Assembly (NCBI RefSeq): GCF_001469875.2 | Contig: NZ_LOPW02000017.1 | Span: 195,962 to 251,840, forward strand | Direction: 5' to 3' | Length of the DNA stretch: 55,879 nt | Origin: Haloferax marisrubri | GTDB lineage: Archaea; Halobacteriota; Halobacteria; Halobacteriales; Haloferacaceae | Shown here: positions 33,884 through 41,825 of the stretch, one piece after another | How the letters are laid out: the number at the start of each line of letters is the position of its first letter | How positions within the stretch are numbered: position 1 is the first letter of the stretch | The notes under the pieces: generated by a model | The model's input: only the letters and a program-made list of their open reading frames with translations | The model's database searches: none | What the model was told of the DNA's origin: nothing | Position numbers and translations under genes: made by a program

Positions 33884-34104
33884 CGCTTGTAGATGCACGA
33901 TATACATCCGTATTAATTATCGCATGTCCTCGTCCCGCGTGCGACCCAGGTAATGAGCCGCCAAACCGCGGATTCGGCGTGAGCGGCGAGCGCGCGACGA
34001 AATCGAGAGCGGCGAGAGAAACGAGAGGGACCGAAGAAACGAGAGAGACCAAAGAACCCGGAGAGCCGAGAGAACCGACAGAGACTGGAAAACGGAAGCG
34101 CGCG
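33884..34104. other. Intergenic region with purine-rich near-repeats
   Basis: 221 nt between the start of trmB and the stop of guaB. The first 60 nt hold the trmB promoter. From about 33980 to 34100 the plus strand is almost all A and G with a repeated pattern (GAAACGAGAG-GACC-GAAGAAACGAGAG in outline). No gene is supported. Confidence 0.55.
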
Positions 34105-35601
34105 TTACTCGCTCGGGCTGTAGTTCGGCGCTTCGTCGGTAATCATCACGTCGTGGGGGTGGCCCTCGGTCTGGCCCGCAGAGGAGACGCGAACGAAGCG
34201 GGCGCGCTCTTTGACCTCGGGGATGGTCTCGGCACCGACGTAACCCATGCCGGACTGCATGCCGCCGACGAGCTGGTGGAGTTCGGACGCGAGCGAGCCC
34301 TTGTACGGCGTCGCGGCCTCGACGCCCTCGGGGACGTACTCCTCGTCTTCGTTGTCCTCCTTGAGGTAACGGTCGGCACCGCCGGACTGCATCGCGCCGA
34401 CGGAGCCCATGCCGCGGTACTGCTTGTACTTCTTGCCGTTCATCGTGATGACGCGGCCGGGGGCCTCGTCGGTGCCGGCGAAGTAGGAGCCGAGCATGAC
34501 GGCGTCGGCTCCGGCGGCGACCGCCTTGATGGCGTCGCCGGAGTAGCGGATACCGCCGTCGGCGATGACGGGGATGTCGTAGTCGGCGGCGACGTCGGCG
34601 ACCTCGGCGACGGCCGAAATCTGGGGCATGCCGGAGCCGGAGACGACGCGGGTCGTACAGATGGAACCGGGGCCGATGCCGACCTTGATGCCGTCCGCGA
34701 AGTCGACGAGTTCGGCCGCGGCCTCGCGCGTACCGACGTTCCCGACGACGACGTCCGCCTCGACGGACTCCTTGATGTCGCGGGCGGTGTCGATGACGTT
34801 GAGGTTGTGCGCGTGGGCGCAGTCGATGAAGATGACGTCGACGCCGGCGTCGTCGGCCATCTGCGCGCGCTCGTCGTCGAACGGGCCGACGGCGACGCCA
34901 CAGACGAGGCGACCGTCGTCGTCGCGGGCGGCGTTCTCGTACTCGCGGCGCTGGAGAATACCCTGCATCGTCACGAGGCCGACGAGGTGGCTCTCGTCGT
35001 CGATGATGGGGACGCGCTCTATCTTGTGGTCGTACATGAGTTCGAGCGCGTCGCGGGCGGTCACGTCGCGCTCGGCCGTGATGACCTCGTCGGTCATGGC
35101 CTCGCTGACCTTGTCGGACTCGCCGACTTCGAGGTACGGGCGGATGTCCGTGCCGGAGATGATGCCGAGGACCACGTCGTCGTCGTCGACGACGGGCGCG
35201 CCGGAGACGCCGGCGCGCTCCATCATCTCGTCGACCTCGCTGATGGTCTGGCCGGGGTTGGCCGTGACGACGTCTTCGCGGCGGATGACGAGTTCGTCGG
35301 CGCGCTTGACGCGTTCGATTTCGCGGACCATCTGCTCGGCGTTCATGTTGCGGTGGAGCACGCCGAGACCGCCCTCGCGGGCCATCCCGATAGCCATCCC
35401 GCTTTCGGTGACGGTGTCCATCGCCGCCGAAAGGATGGGAATGTTGAGTTCGACGTTCTTTGAGACGCGCGTCGACACGTCGGCGTCGTCGGGTTCGACC
35501 CGGCTCTCCATCGGGCGGAGCAGCACGTCGTCGAATGTGAGGGATTCGGGTACCCGTAGCTTCTCGGTGAAGGGTTCTCGGTCAGGAACGTCGTTCGCCA
35601 T
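34105..35601 (-). CDS. guaB: Inosine-5'-monophosphate dehydrogenase
   Basis: About 498 residues, normal IMPDH length. It oxidises IMP to XMP with NAD+, the committed step of GMP synthesis. The catalytic loop is GPGSICTTRVVSGSGMP with C315; the flap carries the RYRGMGSVGAM block (KYKQYRGMGSVGAMQSGGAD). Two CBS domains are inserted in the barrel (DDVVLGIISGTDIRPYLEVG; ESHLVGLVTMQGI). The ATG at 35601 starts MANDVPDREPFTEKLRVPES; an upstream in-frame extension is not homologous. A TATA-like CCCTTTTGT (minus) sits about 27 nt before it. Confidence 0.97.
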   Translation of the reverse strand: MANDVPDREPFTEKLRVPESLTFDDVLLRPMESRVEPDDADVSTRVSKNVELNIPILSAAMDTVTESGMAIGMAREGGLGVLHRNMNAEQMVREIERVKRADELVIRREDVVTANPGQTISEVDEMMERAGVSGAPVVDDDDVVLGIISGTDIRPYLEVGESDKVSEAMTDEVITAERDVTARDALELMYDHKIERVPIIDDESHLVGLVTMQGILQRREYENAARDDDGRLVCGVAVGPFDDERAQMADDAGVDVIFIDCAHAHNLNVIDTARDIKESVEADVVVGNVGTREAAAELVDFADGIKVGIGPGSICTTRVVSGSGMPQISAVAEVADVAADYDIPVIADGGIRYSGDAIKAVAAGADAVMLGSYFAGTDEAPGRVITMNGKKYKQYRGMGSVGAMQSGGADRYLKEDNEDEEYVPEGVEAATPYKGSLASELHQLVGGMQSGMGYVGAETIPEVKERARFVRVSSAGQTEGHPHDVMITDEAPNYSPSE

Positions 35602-36112
35602 ATCAAGCGTGGTTGCGGCGACGACAAAAGGGTTGCGAGATAGCACGGGCGTGTCGATGTATCGCAAACCAGTCCGGCCATATGTACATGTGCGTGAGTA
35701 TTCTCTGCATCGTCGATCGACCAAGACGACCACCGAAGCACGTGACGACGCCCGCGAGCGACGGACGCCGCCGACCCCGACCGCTCCGGGACGTTCATCC
35801 CCTCGTCACGGTGTACCGAATCACAAGACCATCGTGAATAATCACCATATTCACGAATGTGTATCACAATATCTTCGAGATTTCAGATTATAGCCGACGA
35901 ATCGTCAGCGCTTTTTATATTGGCGGCAGAGATACTCGTGTCCCGTGCGGGCGTATCCCACACAACGTTTAATACTCCTGTCCTATTGTAATCTCGTATG
36001 GACTCCACGTGTCCCGCCGCATCGCGCATTGCCGGTCAAACGACCTCCGACTCCGGCATTCTCTTTACAGCGATGTGGCAGACATTTAAACGGGAGTTCA
36101 ATATCGGACGAA
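35602..36112. other. Non-coding divergent region between guaB and DUF5794 gene
   Basis: 511 nt. It contains the guaB promoter at the left and at least two plus-strand TATA-like elements on the right (GTTTAATACT near 35969 and ATTTAAAC at 36083-36090). A 65-codon frame begins at 35998 behind the first, but its product is Arg/Ser-rich and not haloarchaeal-like. A CTTTTTATATTGG tract near 35912 is another promoter-like site. Confidence 0.4.
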
Positions 36113-36205
36113 ATGGACTTCGCGTGCGGAGCGTCCGCACCCCTCTGTCCGAATTACGTCCCTATCGCCGCTTGGGCCATGGTGACGGCCAGTAACATCG
36201 AATGA
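36113..36205 (+). CDS. Possible 30-residue leader peptide coupled to DUF5794 gene
   Basis: ATG at 36113, 26 nt after ATTTAAAC, a leaderless-type TATA position. The predicted peptide is MDFACGASAPLCPNYVPIAA plus WAMVTASNIE, hydrophobic with two Cys. Its TGA overlaps the ATG of the next gene (GAATGAGTG), the arrangement of translational coupling. A perfect hairpin, GTGCGGA-GCG-TCCGCAC (36124-36140), lies within the first codons. Coding status is unproven; it could be a leader/attenuator or chance. Confidence 0.35.
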   Translation: MDFACGASAPLCPNYVPIAAWAMVTASNIE

Positions 36206-37167
36206 GTGTCTCACGCCACCCAGTCGCCCTTCGCCTCGAGCAACAGGTGGGGGGTGCCACCCGTCTGCTCGCAACCGTCATGGGGCTGCCCCTCGTCGAC
36301 GGCATCTTCCCCGCCCTCATCATCGCGGGGGCGCTGACGACCGCCGCCGGGGACCCCTCGGTCGCGGGCATCCTCCAGACCGGCCTGCTCATCTTCGGCG
36401 GGTCGGCAACGGTCGCGGTCATCCTCGCCGAGATGGACGGCACGCGCCGCGAACAGCTCACGTCCATCCTCCTGCTCGGCGCGCTGCTCATCCCGGTCGC
36501 GGTCGCCGAGGCCGCCGTCGCGGAGACCATCGAGACGCTCCTGAACTTCGAGGTGTTCCACCGCTTCGCCGGCCTCGTCATCCTCGCCGTGGCGGCGAAG
36601 ACGGCCTCCTCGAAGGTCGGCGAGTACCTCCCGTCGCCGAGCATCATCATCGGCCTCGGCCTCGTCGCGAGCTTCAACCCCGCCGGGTTCGAACTCATCG
36701 TCAACCCCGACCCGATGCGCCTCCTCAGCGCCGGCGCGGCGGCCGGCACGGGCGTCGGCTTCGCCGGGGCCGTCGCGCTGTTCGCCCCGCGGCTTCGCGG
36801 CAACGTCGACATCGACCTCTTCCGCTTCGGTAGCTCGGTCGCCCTCGGCATGCTGGCGCTCGACGTGCTCGGGCTGATGCCGACGCAGGCCCCCGTCGCC
36901 CTCGGCGTCCTCGGCGTCACCGCGCTGTTCGCGTTCGACCCCGGCTCCGACGGCGCGGACCTCGACGAGTTCGTCGCCGACGCCGCTTCCCCCGAGTCGG
37001 CCACGCCGAACGCCAACGGGGCAGTCGCCGACGGCGGTGACAGCGGCGACCAGTCTGATGACTACGACGCGCTGGTCGACGACAGCGCGGGCGAGACCGA
37101 CGACGACGGCTCCGAACCGGGGTACGGCTACCCCGGCGAAGAAGAGTCTCGTGCGCCCTGGCTGTAA
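36202..37167 (+). CDS. DUF5794 family membrane protein
   Basis: 321 residues starting MSVSRHPVALRLEQQVGGAT. About seven hydrophobic segments over residues 15-250 with a conserved GLPLVDGIFPALIIAGALTT beginning, then a 70-residue acidic, low-complexity cytoplasmic or external tail (SDGADLDEFVADAASPESAT). Haloarchaeal DUF5794 has no established role. The gene is well expressed-looking by codon use and its start overlaps a short upstream frame. YjbQ and DUF5795 genes follow in the same direction. Confidence 0.83.
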   Translation: MSVSRHPVALRLEQQVGGATRLLATVMGLPLVDGIFPALIIAGALTTAAGDPSVAGILQTGLLIFGGSATVAVILAEMDGTRREQLTSILLLGALLIPVAVAEAAVAETIETLLNFEVFHRFAGLVILAVAAKTASSKVGEYLPSPSIIIGLGLVASFNPAGFELIVNPDPMRLLSAGAAAGTGVGFAGAVALFAPRLRGNVDIDLFRFGSSVALGMLALDVLGLMPTQAPVALGVLGVTALFAFDPGSDGADLDEFVADAASPESATPNANGAVADGGDSGDQSDDYDALVDDSAGETDDDGSEPGYGYPGEEESRAPWL

Positions 37168-37209
37168 CCCGCCGGGCGACTTTTTCTCCCGGCCGACGAA
37201 CCACGTGGC

Positions 37210-37596
37210 ATGCGACGGACCTTCGACGTTCGAACCGAGCGCCGGCTTCAGGTCATCGACGTGACGGACGAGGTCGAGGCGGCCCTTCCGCGGGAGTACG
37301 ACGGCGTCTGTACGGTCTTTTCGAAACACACGACGACCGGCGTCTGCGTCAACGAGGCCGAATCGCGGCTTCTCGGTGATATCGAGTCGATGCTCGCCGA
37401 GGCGGTCCCCGACGACGGCTGGGACCACGACGAACTCGACGGCAACGCCGATTCACATCTCCGAGCGCTCCTCGTCGGCAACGGCGTCTCGATACCCGTC
37501 GCAGACGGCTCCCTCGACCTCGGGCGGTGGCAGTCCGTCCTCCTCGTGGAGTGCGACGGCCCGCGCACTCGGACCGTGACGGTGGCGACGCCCTGA
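37210..37596 (+). CDS. YjbQ/UPF0047 family protein
   Basis: 128 residues with the YjbQ signature: FSKHTTTGVCVNEAE, then NADSHLRALLVGNGVSIPV with the conserved His/Asp and LDLGRWQSVLLVECDGPRTR at the end. The family was given weak secondary thiamine-phosphate synthase activity in bacteria; the true role is unsettled. Length is normal for the 130-140-residue family. GACTTTTTCTCC about 30 nt upstream is a T-rich promoter-like or terminator stretch. Confidence 0.9.
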   Translation: MRRTFDVRTERRLQVIDVTDEVEAALPREYDGVCTVFSKHTTTGVCVNEAESRLLGDIESMLAEAVPDDGWDHDELDGNADSHLRALLVGNGVSIPVADGSLDLGRWQSVLLVECDGPRTRTVTVATP

Positions 37597-37698
37597 ACCC
37601 GCCCGCGGCGTGACCTCGCGGACGCCGAGTGCGTCGAAACCGCGGCTGACGCCGACCGCTGGCGGAGGGCTTACTTACTTCGGGACGGTTGCACGGGT

Positions 37699-37926
37699 AT
37701 GAGCAACCGCGTCGTACAAGGACGGATGGTCACGCCCGAGACGCTCGCCGAACTCGTCGAGGGCGAGCGGCCGATGGACGCCGAGCCGATTCAGGACGCC
37801 GACTTCGACTGCCCGGAGTGCGGCGAGAACGTCATTCAGGTGGGCTACATGCCGAGCGTGACGGAGTTCGTGACGGCCTACAAGTGCCAAGAGTGCGACT
37901 GGGCCGACGACGACCGCGACGAGTAG
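37699..37926 (+). CDS. DUF5795 small zinc-ribbon protein
   Basis: 75 residues from the ATG at 37699 (MSNRVVQGRMVTPETLAELV). A zinc ribbon is present: CPECGENVIQ and CQECDWADDD, that is C-x2-C then C-x2-C about 26 residues later. The family is limited to haloarchaea as far as I know. It is the last gene before tRNA-Trp, 56 nt away. No function can be given. Confidence 0.85.
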   Translation: MSNRVVQGRMVTPETLAELVEGERPMDAEPIQDADFDCPECGENVIQVGYMPSVTEFVTAYKCQECDWADDDRDE

Positions 37927-37938
37927 AATCGAAACCCC

Positions 37939-37982
37939 TTTAAGAAAAATCGCCATACGACAGAGTGCAGACAGAGCGAATC
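37939..37982 (+). promoter_or_regulatory. tRNA-Trp promoter
   Basis: CTTTAAGAAAAAT at about 37938-37950 is a strong TATA-box A-like element, 33-44 nt before the mature tRNA 5' end, leaving a short 5' leader to be cut by RNase P. It is intact beside the integrated element, which enters only at the 3' end of the gene. Confidence 0.6.
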
Positions 37983-38159
37983 GGGGCTGTGGCCAAGCCC
38001 GGCATGGCGACTGACTCCAGAGGCTTGGCGCCCGGGACGACACTCCAGCTGATATACTGAGCGGCCGACTGATCATCGGTCGTGTTGACGACCCTCTGGA
38101 GTTCCGAGGTGCCCACCGGAGATATCAGTCGATCGGGGGTTCAAATCCCTCCGGCCCCA
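37983..38159 (+). tRNA. tRNA-Trp (CCA) with 103-nt intron
   Basis: The exons are about 37983-38020 and 38124-38159 and give a 74-nt tRNA with encoded discriminator A and no encoded CCA tail. The acceptor stem GGGGCTG pairs with CGGCCCC (one G-T pair). The anticodon stem is ACTGA/TCAGT and the anticodon CCA is 38017-38019. The intron lies at the canonical 37/38 position; cutting is expected at a bulge-helix-bulge. The T arm is GGGGGTTCAAATCCCTC. The gene structure is that known for H. volcanii tRNA-Trp. The 3' end is the integration site for the element that follows, and the gene remains complete on the left side. Confidence 0.95.
38021..38123 (+). ncRNA. tRNA-Trp intron acting as C/D 2'-O-methylation guide
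   Basis: Intron guides can be read off. CTGATAT (38049-38055) just before CTGA (box D', 38057-38060) pairs with exon 2, putting A38052 against U39 (38125), five bases from the box. CTCTGGAGT (38094-38102) before CCGA (38104-38107, D-like) pairs with ACTCCAGAG of exon 1, with G38099 against C34 (38017), again at the fifth base. This fits methylation at C34 and U39, as established for H. volcanii. GACGA cores at 38036-38040 and 38087-38091 serve as C/C'-type boxes. Exact intron ends could be off by one or two. Confidence 0.85.
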
Positions 38160-38160
38160 C
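38147..38160 (+). repeat. Left attachment core (attL) in the tRNA-Trp 3' end
   Basis: CCCTCCGGCCCCAC, the last 13 nt of tRNA-Trp plus one base, recurs at 43615-43627 (13 of 13, without the final C) and in a shorter form at 43754-43765. It is the expected crossover area of a tRNA-targeting tyrosine integrase. The tRNA stays intact on this side. Confidence 0.75.
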
Positions 38161-38246
38161 TCCAAACTTAATCCTTTCGTAGGGTTTTATTTAGTAGCAG
38201 AGGCGCTGTACCGCCGGTTTAGCGGAACCCCGGAGGTGCGTTCTCT

Positions 38247-38921
38247 GTGAGCGATTCTCCACCAGAGAAGAGCCACAGCGCCGTCGACGACGGGGACGGC
38301 GACCTCTGGTACGACGCCGAAGTCGACGAGTCGGATCTTGCGAAGAAACGGGCTCACGAGTTCTCAGCGAAGCCGACTGAGCACGGCCGGAAGGTCGCGT
38401 TCAGCAGGCTCCCAGTCGAAGCGACTCGGTCCGGTGGTCGATACAAGAACTACTGGACGGACCCTGAACCTCCCTACGAAGCGAAGACTGACGTTCAAGA
38501 TAGTCCCTCGCGCGACCCACCTGCACCAGAGAACGCGTGGCGACTCGTCGAGTACCGCTGTGGGCCCTGCCACAAGTGGTGCCTCGTCGATCACGGAGAG
38601 CGCGCCGCGAAACTGCGTCAATGCCGTGACTGCGCGCGGGTCCCTGCTGCGGAGGATGAAATCAAGGACCACCGAGTCACATCCTTGTTGTGGGCGCATT
38701 TGGCCGCCCGGGATTCCACCGCAAGGTCCGGAGAGGCGACGACCGTCCTGCCCGCGCCGAGCGCCCCGAGGCGCGGGAGGGAGGAGCCCGCCGGAAGCGA
38801 GGGCTCGCCCCTCGACCCGGAAGCCGGGCCGCACCGAGGGGTCCCCGACCCCGAGGGACGTGAAAAGCCCCAGCGGCGTCTGAGCGATTACGAAGTCGCG
38901 GACGACGGGGAGCGTGAGTAG
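38247..38921 (+). CDS. Element zinc-finger protein, unknown function
   Basis: 224 residues, GTG start at 38247 with a strong GGAGGTG ribosome-binding site at 38232-38238, unusual for a haloarchaeal gene and decisive for the start. Near residues 108-131 a four-Cys zinc site is visible: YRCGPCHKWCLVDHG and CRDCARVPAAE. The C-terminal 70 residues are low-complexity Pro/Arg/Gly/Glu and probably disordered. Its last 8 nt overlap the start of rep, so it likely acts in the same unit, perhaps in copy control or transcription. No family is known to me. Confidence 0.65.
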   Translation: MSDSPPEKSHSAVDDGDGDLWYDAEVDESDLAKKRAHEFSAKPTEHGRKVAFSRLPVEATRSGGRYKNYWTDPEPPYEAKTDVQDSPSRDPPAPENAWRLVEYRCGPCHKWCLVDHGERAAKLRQCRDCARVPAAEDEIKDHRVTSLLWAHLAARDSTARSGEATTVLPAPSAPRRGREEPAGSEGSPLDPEAGPHRGVPDPEGREKPQRRLSDYEVADDGERE

Positions 38922-40836
38922 CGATGGCGACCAGCCCACCGGAGGAGTCGAAGGGACTCAACCGGGGGCTGAGCCTTGGCCCTCCAAGGAGACTAACTCT
39001 GTAGAGGCTCAACGCGAGCGTTCACGGGACTCTAGCGAACCCGACGAACTCGTACACGAGCGAGTTCTAGAGTTCGCACAGAAGTACCCGGAACTGGCCG
39101 AGACGCCCCTGTGCGAAACACACGGGCGCAAGCTGAGACGCATCGTTACGGAAGCGGACTGGCGAGACCAGTGGGTCGAACCAGAACAGCCCACCGAAAA
39201 CGCGTTCCAAGTGACGGAGCTAGCGAAACGTGAAGCCTCGACGTGGGCGGACGCTCTGAGTGCCTTCCTCACCGCGCACGCACGGTACGACGGACTCCGC
39301 GCCCGATTCGCCAACGAGCAGGGCGACGAGTTTGAGATACCGCTGGTAGATGCGTGGGGAGAAGAGTACTCGAAGAAACAGTACGCACGGGCGATGGCGC
39401 TCCAGCGGCAGATGGCCGGCGGCGACCGACCGAGTGGCGGTGAATCAATCGCGGCGTGGGACTCGCCCGCGACCGCGATGCTCACCCTCACCGCGTCGTC
39501 GGTTCCTGACGGGACTCGGGTACCGCCGGTAGAACATGCTGACGCCGTACACGACTCGTTCTCGTACGACGGCGTACGCGACACACTCCGCAACACGATG
39601 GAGTATCATCTCGGGCTCGACGCCGACCAGTGGGGCTACTGGCTACAGGCAGAGCCGCACGGAATGGGCGGCGACGGGAGCGGGATGAACGCGTGCTACA
39701 CGCATCTCCACGTGGGCGTCTACTTCGATACGGAACCGCTGGGACTCGACGACGACCTGCACAGCGTCGGCACCGAGTTCGAGCGGGTCATCGACAAACA
39801 CGTCGAAGTGTGCGAGTACGCCGGTCGGTCGGCACACGACTACGATACGATAACCGACTACGTAGAGGAGTCGAACGGCTGTATCTCCCTGAACGCGAGC
39901 GTGGAGAACATGGGTTCGTACCTCGCGGCGTACATGGGCGGATACACCGAAGAACTCCTAGAGAAGCCAATCGAGTACCTCGCGTGGGGCTCGATTTACT
40001 GGTCGGCGGCGCGCCGTCGCACCTCACGCTCGAAGGTGCTCACCGAAGCGATTGCCGCGGACGCCTGCGAACAGCGGGCTGAGTCCGACGAGTCGAACCA
40101 GACCGACGCGCACGGCGACGCGGTCGTGTGGGACGACGGCCGTGGCCCTGATGTCGTCTGCGAGTGCTGTGGTTCTGGATGGGCGATAGACCAGTCGCGG
40201 CTCGACGCGCCCGTCTCCGACGACGACCTGAGCGACGCCCTCGACGCCGAAGGGGAGTCGGACGAGACTGAGCGCGAGCTGACGCTGGCCGAACGCTGGC
40301 CGACCGCGACCGCGGCGGCAAGCGTCGGAGAGTCAACCACGAAGACTCGAATACGGAAGCGCGTCGAAACGGAGTTGAAGTACTGTGACGATGCACCAAC
40401 GGTAGCCGAAATGCTCGGTCGGAACATGATAGACCCGAAGCACGCCGAGTTCGTCGAATCGGTGATGAACGGCGAGGACGACTCCGAACCGGAATCGTTC
40501 CGCCGGGCGTCGCTCGATTCCAAGTGGCACCTAGAGGCCATCGTCGACCGCGACGGCGAGGAGCACGCGCCGAACGGCGGCGGCGTCGATATGGCCCCGC
40601 TGAAACTCCCGGTACAGCGCATCCTCGACGAGACGAGACTACAGCACAGTCTCGGACGTGGAGAGATGTGGCGGTGCTCGAAGTGTAACTTCGCGTACCA
40701 CGACGACGGGACGATGCACGCACGTCACTTCGTCGGGGAGCACGGTATCACGGACCCGGAGAGTGCGGACAATGTACTGCTGGTAGATGACTACTACGAC
40801 GAAGACAGAGAGTGCATGCGGCACCCCGCGAAATAG
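38914..40836 (+). CDS. rep: HUH rolling-circle replication initiator (Rep)
   Basis: 640 residues, GTG start at 38914 preceded by GGGGAG. HUH endonuclease motifs: motif 1 TAMLTLTASS, motif 2 THLHVGVYF with H264 and H266, motif 3 SYLAAYMGGY with Y336, Y340 and Y344; one Tyr nicks the double-strand origin. The C-terminal half carries two zinc sites, VCECCGSGW and a C2H2 finger CSKCNFAYH...HARHFVGEH. The overall plan resembles Rep of haloarchaeal small plasmids and pleolipoviruses. It likely acts after excision. No helicase domain is present, so it must use the host's. Confidence 0.85.
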   Translation: MSSDGDQPTGGVEGTQPGAEPWPSKETNSVEAQRERSRDSSEPDELVHERVLEFAQKYPELAETPLCETHGRKLRRIVTEADWRDQWVEPEQPTENAFQVTELAKREASTWADALSAFLTAHARYDGLRARFANEQGDEFEIPLVDAWGEEYSKKQYARAMALQRQMAGGDRPSGGESIAAWDSPATAMLTLTASSVPDGTRVPPVEHADAVHDSFSYDGVRDTLRNTMEYHLGLDADQWGYWLQAEPHGMGGDGSGMNACYTHLHVGVYFDTEPLGLDDDLHSVGTEFERVIDKHVEVCEYAGRSAHDYDTITDYVEESNGCISLNASVENMGSYLAAYMGGYTEELLEKPIEYLAWGSIYWSAARRRTSRSKVLTEAIAADACEQRAESDESNQTDAHGDAVVWDDGRGPDVVCECCGSGWAIDQSRLDAPVSDDDLSDALDAEGESDETERELTLAERWPTATAAASVGESTTKTRIRKRVETELKYCDDAPTVAEMLGRNMIDPKHAEFVESVMNGEDDSEPESFRRASLDSKWHLEAIVDRDGEEHAPNGGGVDMAPLKLPVQRILDETRLQHSLGRGEMWRCSKCNFAYHDDGTMHARHFVGEHGITDPESADNVLLVDDYYDEDRECMRHPAK

Positions 40837-40953
40837 TCTGAAACAGCTGTGTCTAACTCCCCAATTTGTGATATTATATTGAAGTCGTGCTGAATACAGA
40901 GCGCTAATCTCGCAATCAAGTCGATTGATACAGTTCGTCTGAATTCTGATTGC
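40837..40953. other. AT-rich convergent intergenic stretch
   Basis: 117 nt between rep and the convergent membrane-protein gene, with GATATTATATTG (about 40869-40880) as its most AT-rich part. Probably termination for both; no gene seen. Confidence 0.35.
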
Positions 40954-41214
40954 TCAGAGCCCTGAAAGCGGAGGAAGAACGACTAATACGACGAGTCCTG
41001 TCCCCACAAGCGTCCACCCAACGTCCGGCCACCAATCTTCTCCCCAAACTCCAAGAACCGCCCCACTAACGAGACAGAGAACTGCGACTGTCATTGCGTC
41101 GAACGCCACTAACCAACGTGCGAGCAATGTGACGAGCAAACCAAGCCCAGCACCGAATTTGAGAGGCTTTGCAACTGATTCAGAAGTGAGAAAATCCGAG
41201 TTCAATTCAGGCAT
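40954..41214 (-). CDS. Small element membrane protein
   Basis: 86 residues, ATG at 41214 (MPELNSDFLTSESVAKPLKF). About three hydrophobic segments: LGLLVTLLARWLVAF, MTVAVLCLVSGAVLGVW and TLVGTGLVVLVVLPPLSGL. CATTTATCC (minus) about 25-30 nt upstream is a leaderless TATA. There is no match to a family I know; a holin-like or superinfection protein is a guess only. Confidence 0.6.
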   Translation of the reverse strand: MPELNSDFLTSESVAKPLKFGAGLGLLVTLLARWLVAFDAMTVAVLCLVSGAVLGVWGEDWWPDVGWTLVGTGLVVLVVLPPLSGL

Positions 41215-41526
41215 ACATCCGGACAGAGGTTAACAGGATAAATGCCTTGTCAACCACTCAGATAGATGTAGTACTCGTGTATTCCGTCGCAATCAACTGG
41301 AGGGGAACTCCTGAGAGACTCACCCTCTGTCTGTGTCACGCGGTTCGTGTCACATTCTGAGGTATTCGCCATCGGTCTCTCAAAAATGTCTGTGCTGCCG
41401 ATGATGCTGATAAGAATCCTTATTCGGAGAGGTGAATGCACAAGCAGGACGGGACGCATCACCAGCGAAACCACCGGTTTCGCCACCCATCCACCCGCCC
41501 CCTTTACGGGTCAGGGTGGTGGGTGC
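41215..41526. other. Intergenic region inside the element
   Basis: 312 nt. It contains the promoter of the small membrane protein gene at its left. Frames at 41250-41486 (minus) and 41347-41559 (plus) are open but have no start signals and unlikely composition. CACCCGCCCCCTTTACGGGTC before 41515 may terminate the repressor transcript. Confidence 0.4.
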
Positions 41527-41784
41527 TCACTCGTCTTCGTCGAGCTCGCCAGCGTCTAGTTCTTCGTTGAGATAGCGACTACCAAGAGAGGTCAGAGAAT
41601 AGTAGCCATCCTCCTCACGGGAAAGGAGTTCGTACTTCGTCAGTTCTCGACAGCGTACACCGACGTAGTTCCTGTGAGAACCGATGTTTCGGCCGATTAC
41701 TGCAGGTGGGACTTCACCTGCGTCACGGACGTATTCGAGAATCGCGTCGTCGATAGGAACCATCCAGTCCGCCCGTTGACGCAT
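41527..41784 (-). CDS. Winged-helix repressor of the element (PhiH1 repressor-like)
   Basis: 85 residues from the ATG at 41784 (MRQRADWMVPIDDAILEYVR). The winged helix is clear: AILEYVRDAGEVPPAVIGRN, GSHRNYVGVRCRELTKYELL and EEDGYYSLTSLGSRYLNEEL, with an acidic end. It is of the haloarchaeal phage PhiH1/ArsR-like repressor class. A perfect palindrome begins at its start codon, pointing to self-repression and control of the divergent integration module. It is the only DNA-binding regulator seen in the element. Confidence 0.82.
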   Translation of the reverse strand: MRQRADWMVPIDDAILEYVRDAGEVPPAVIGRNIGSHRNYVGVRCRELTKYELLSREEDGYYSLTSLGSRYLNEELDAGELDEDE

Positions 41785-41825
41785 ATAGGATTTCCTATAG
41801 AGGGAGTGCTTAGAACCCCTATATG
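41784..41825. promoter_or_regulatory. Operator/promoter of the winged-helix repressor
   Basis: TATAGGA-TT-TCCTATA (41784-41799) is a perfect inverted repeat with 7-bp arms that touches the ATG of the repressor. A further half-site CCTATAT lies at about 41818-41824. On the minus strand the distal CATATAG reads as a TATA element about 35 nt before the start, so the palindrome covers the likely transcription start, as for an autorepressor operator. Confidence 0.6.

Noticed and set aside
33751..35463. 570-codon plus-strand frame over guaB
   Set aside because: Antisense to IMP dehydrogenase, whose active site and CBS domains are unambiguous; the frame is Asp/Val/Gly low-complexity.
35998..36195. 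65-codon frame behind a TATA-like element upstream of DUF5794
   Set aside because: Promoter position is good but the product is Arg/Ser-rich and not acidic, it ends without coupling, and the 30-codon frame at 36113 explains the region better. Kept only as a remark.
37983..38159. Possible disrupted or pseudo tRNA because of the long interruption
   Set aside because: The interruption is the known type of tRNA-Trp intron; acceptor, D, anticodon and T arms all pair correctly.
41250..41486. 78-codon minus-strand frame in the element
   Set aside because: No TATA or ribosome site before its start, no membrane or domain pattern, overlapped by another unlikely frame on the opposite strand.
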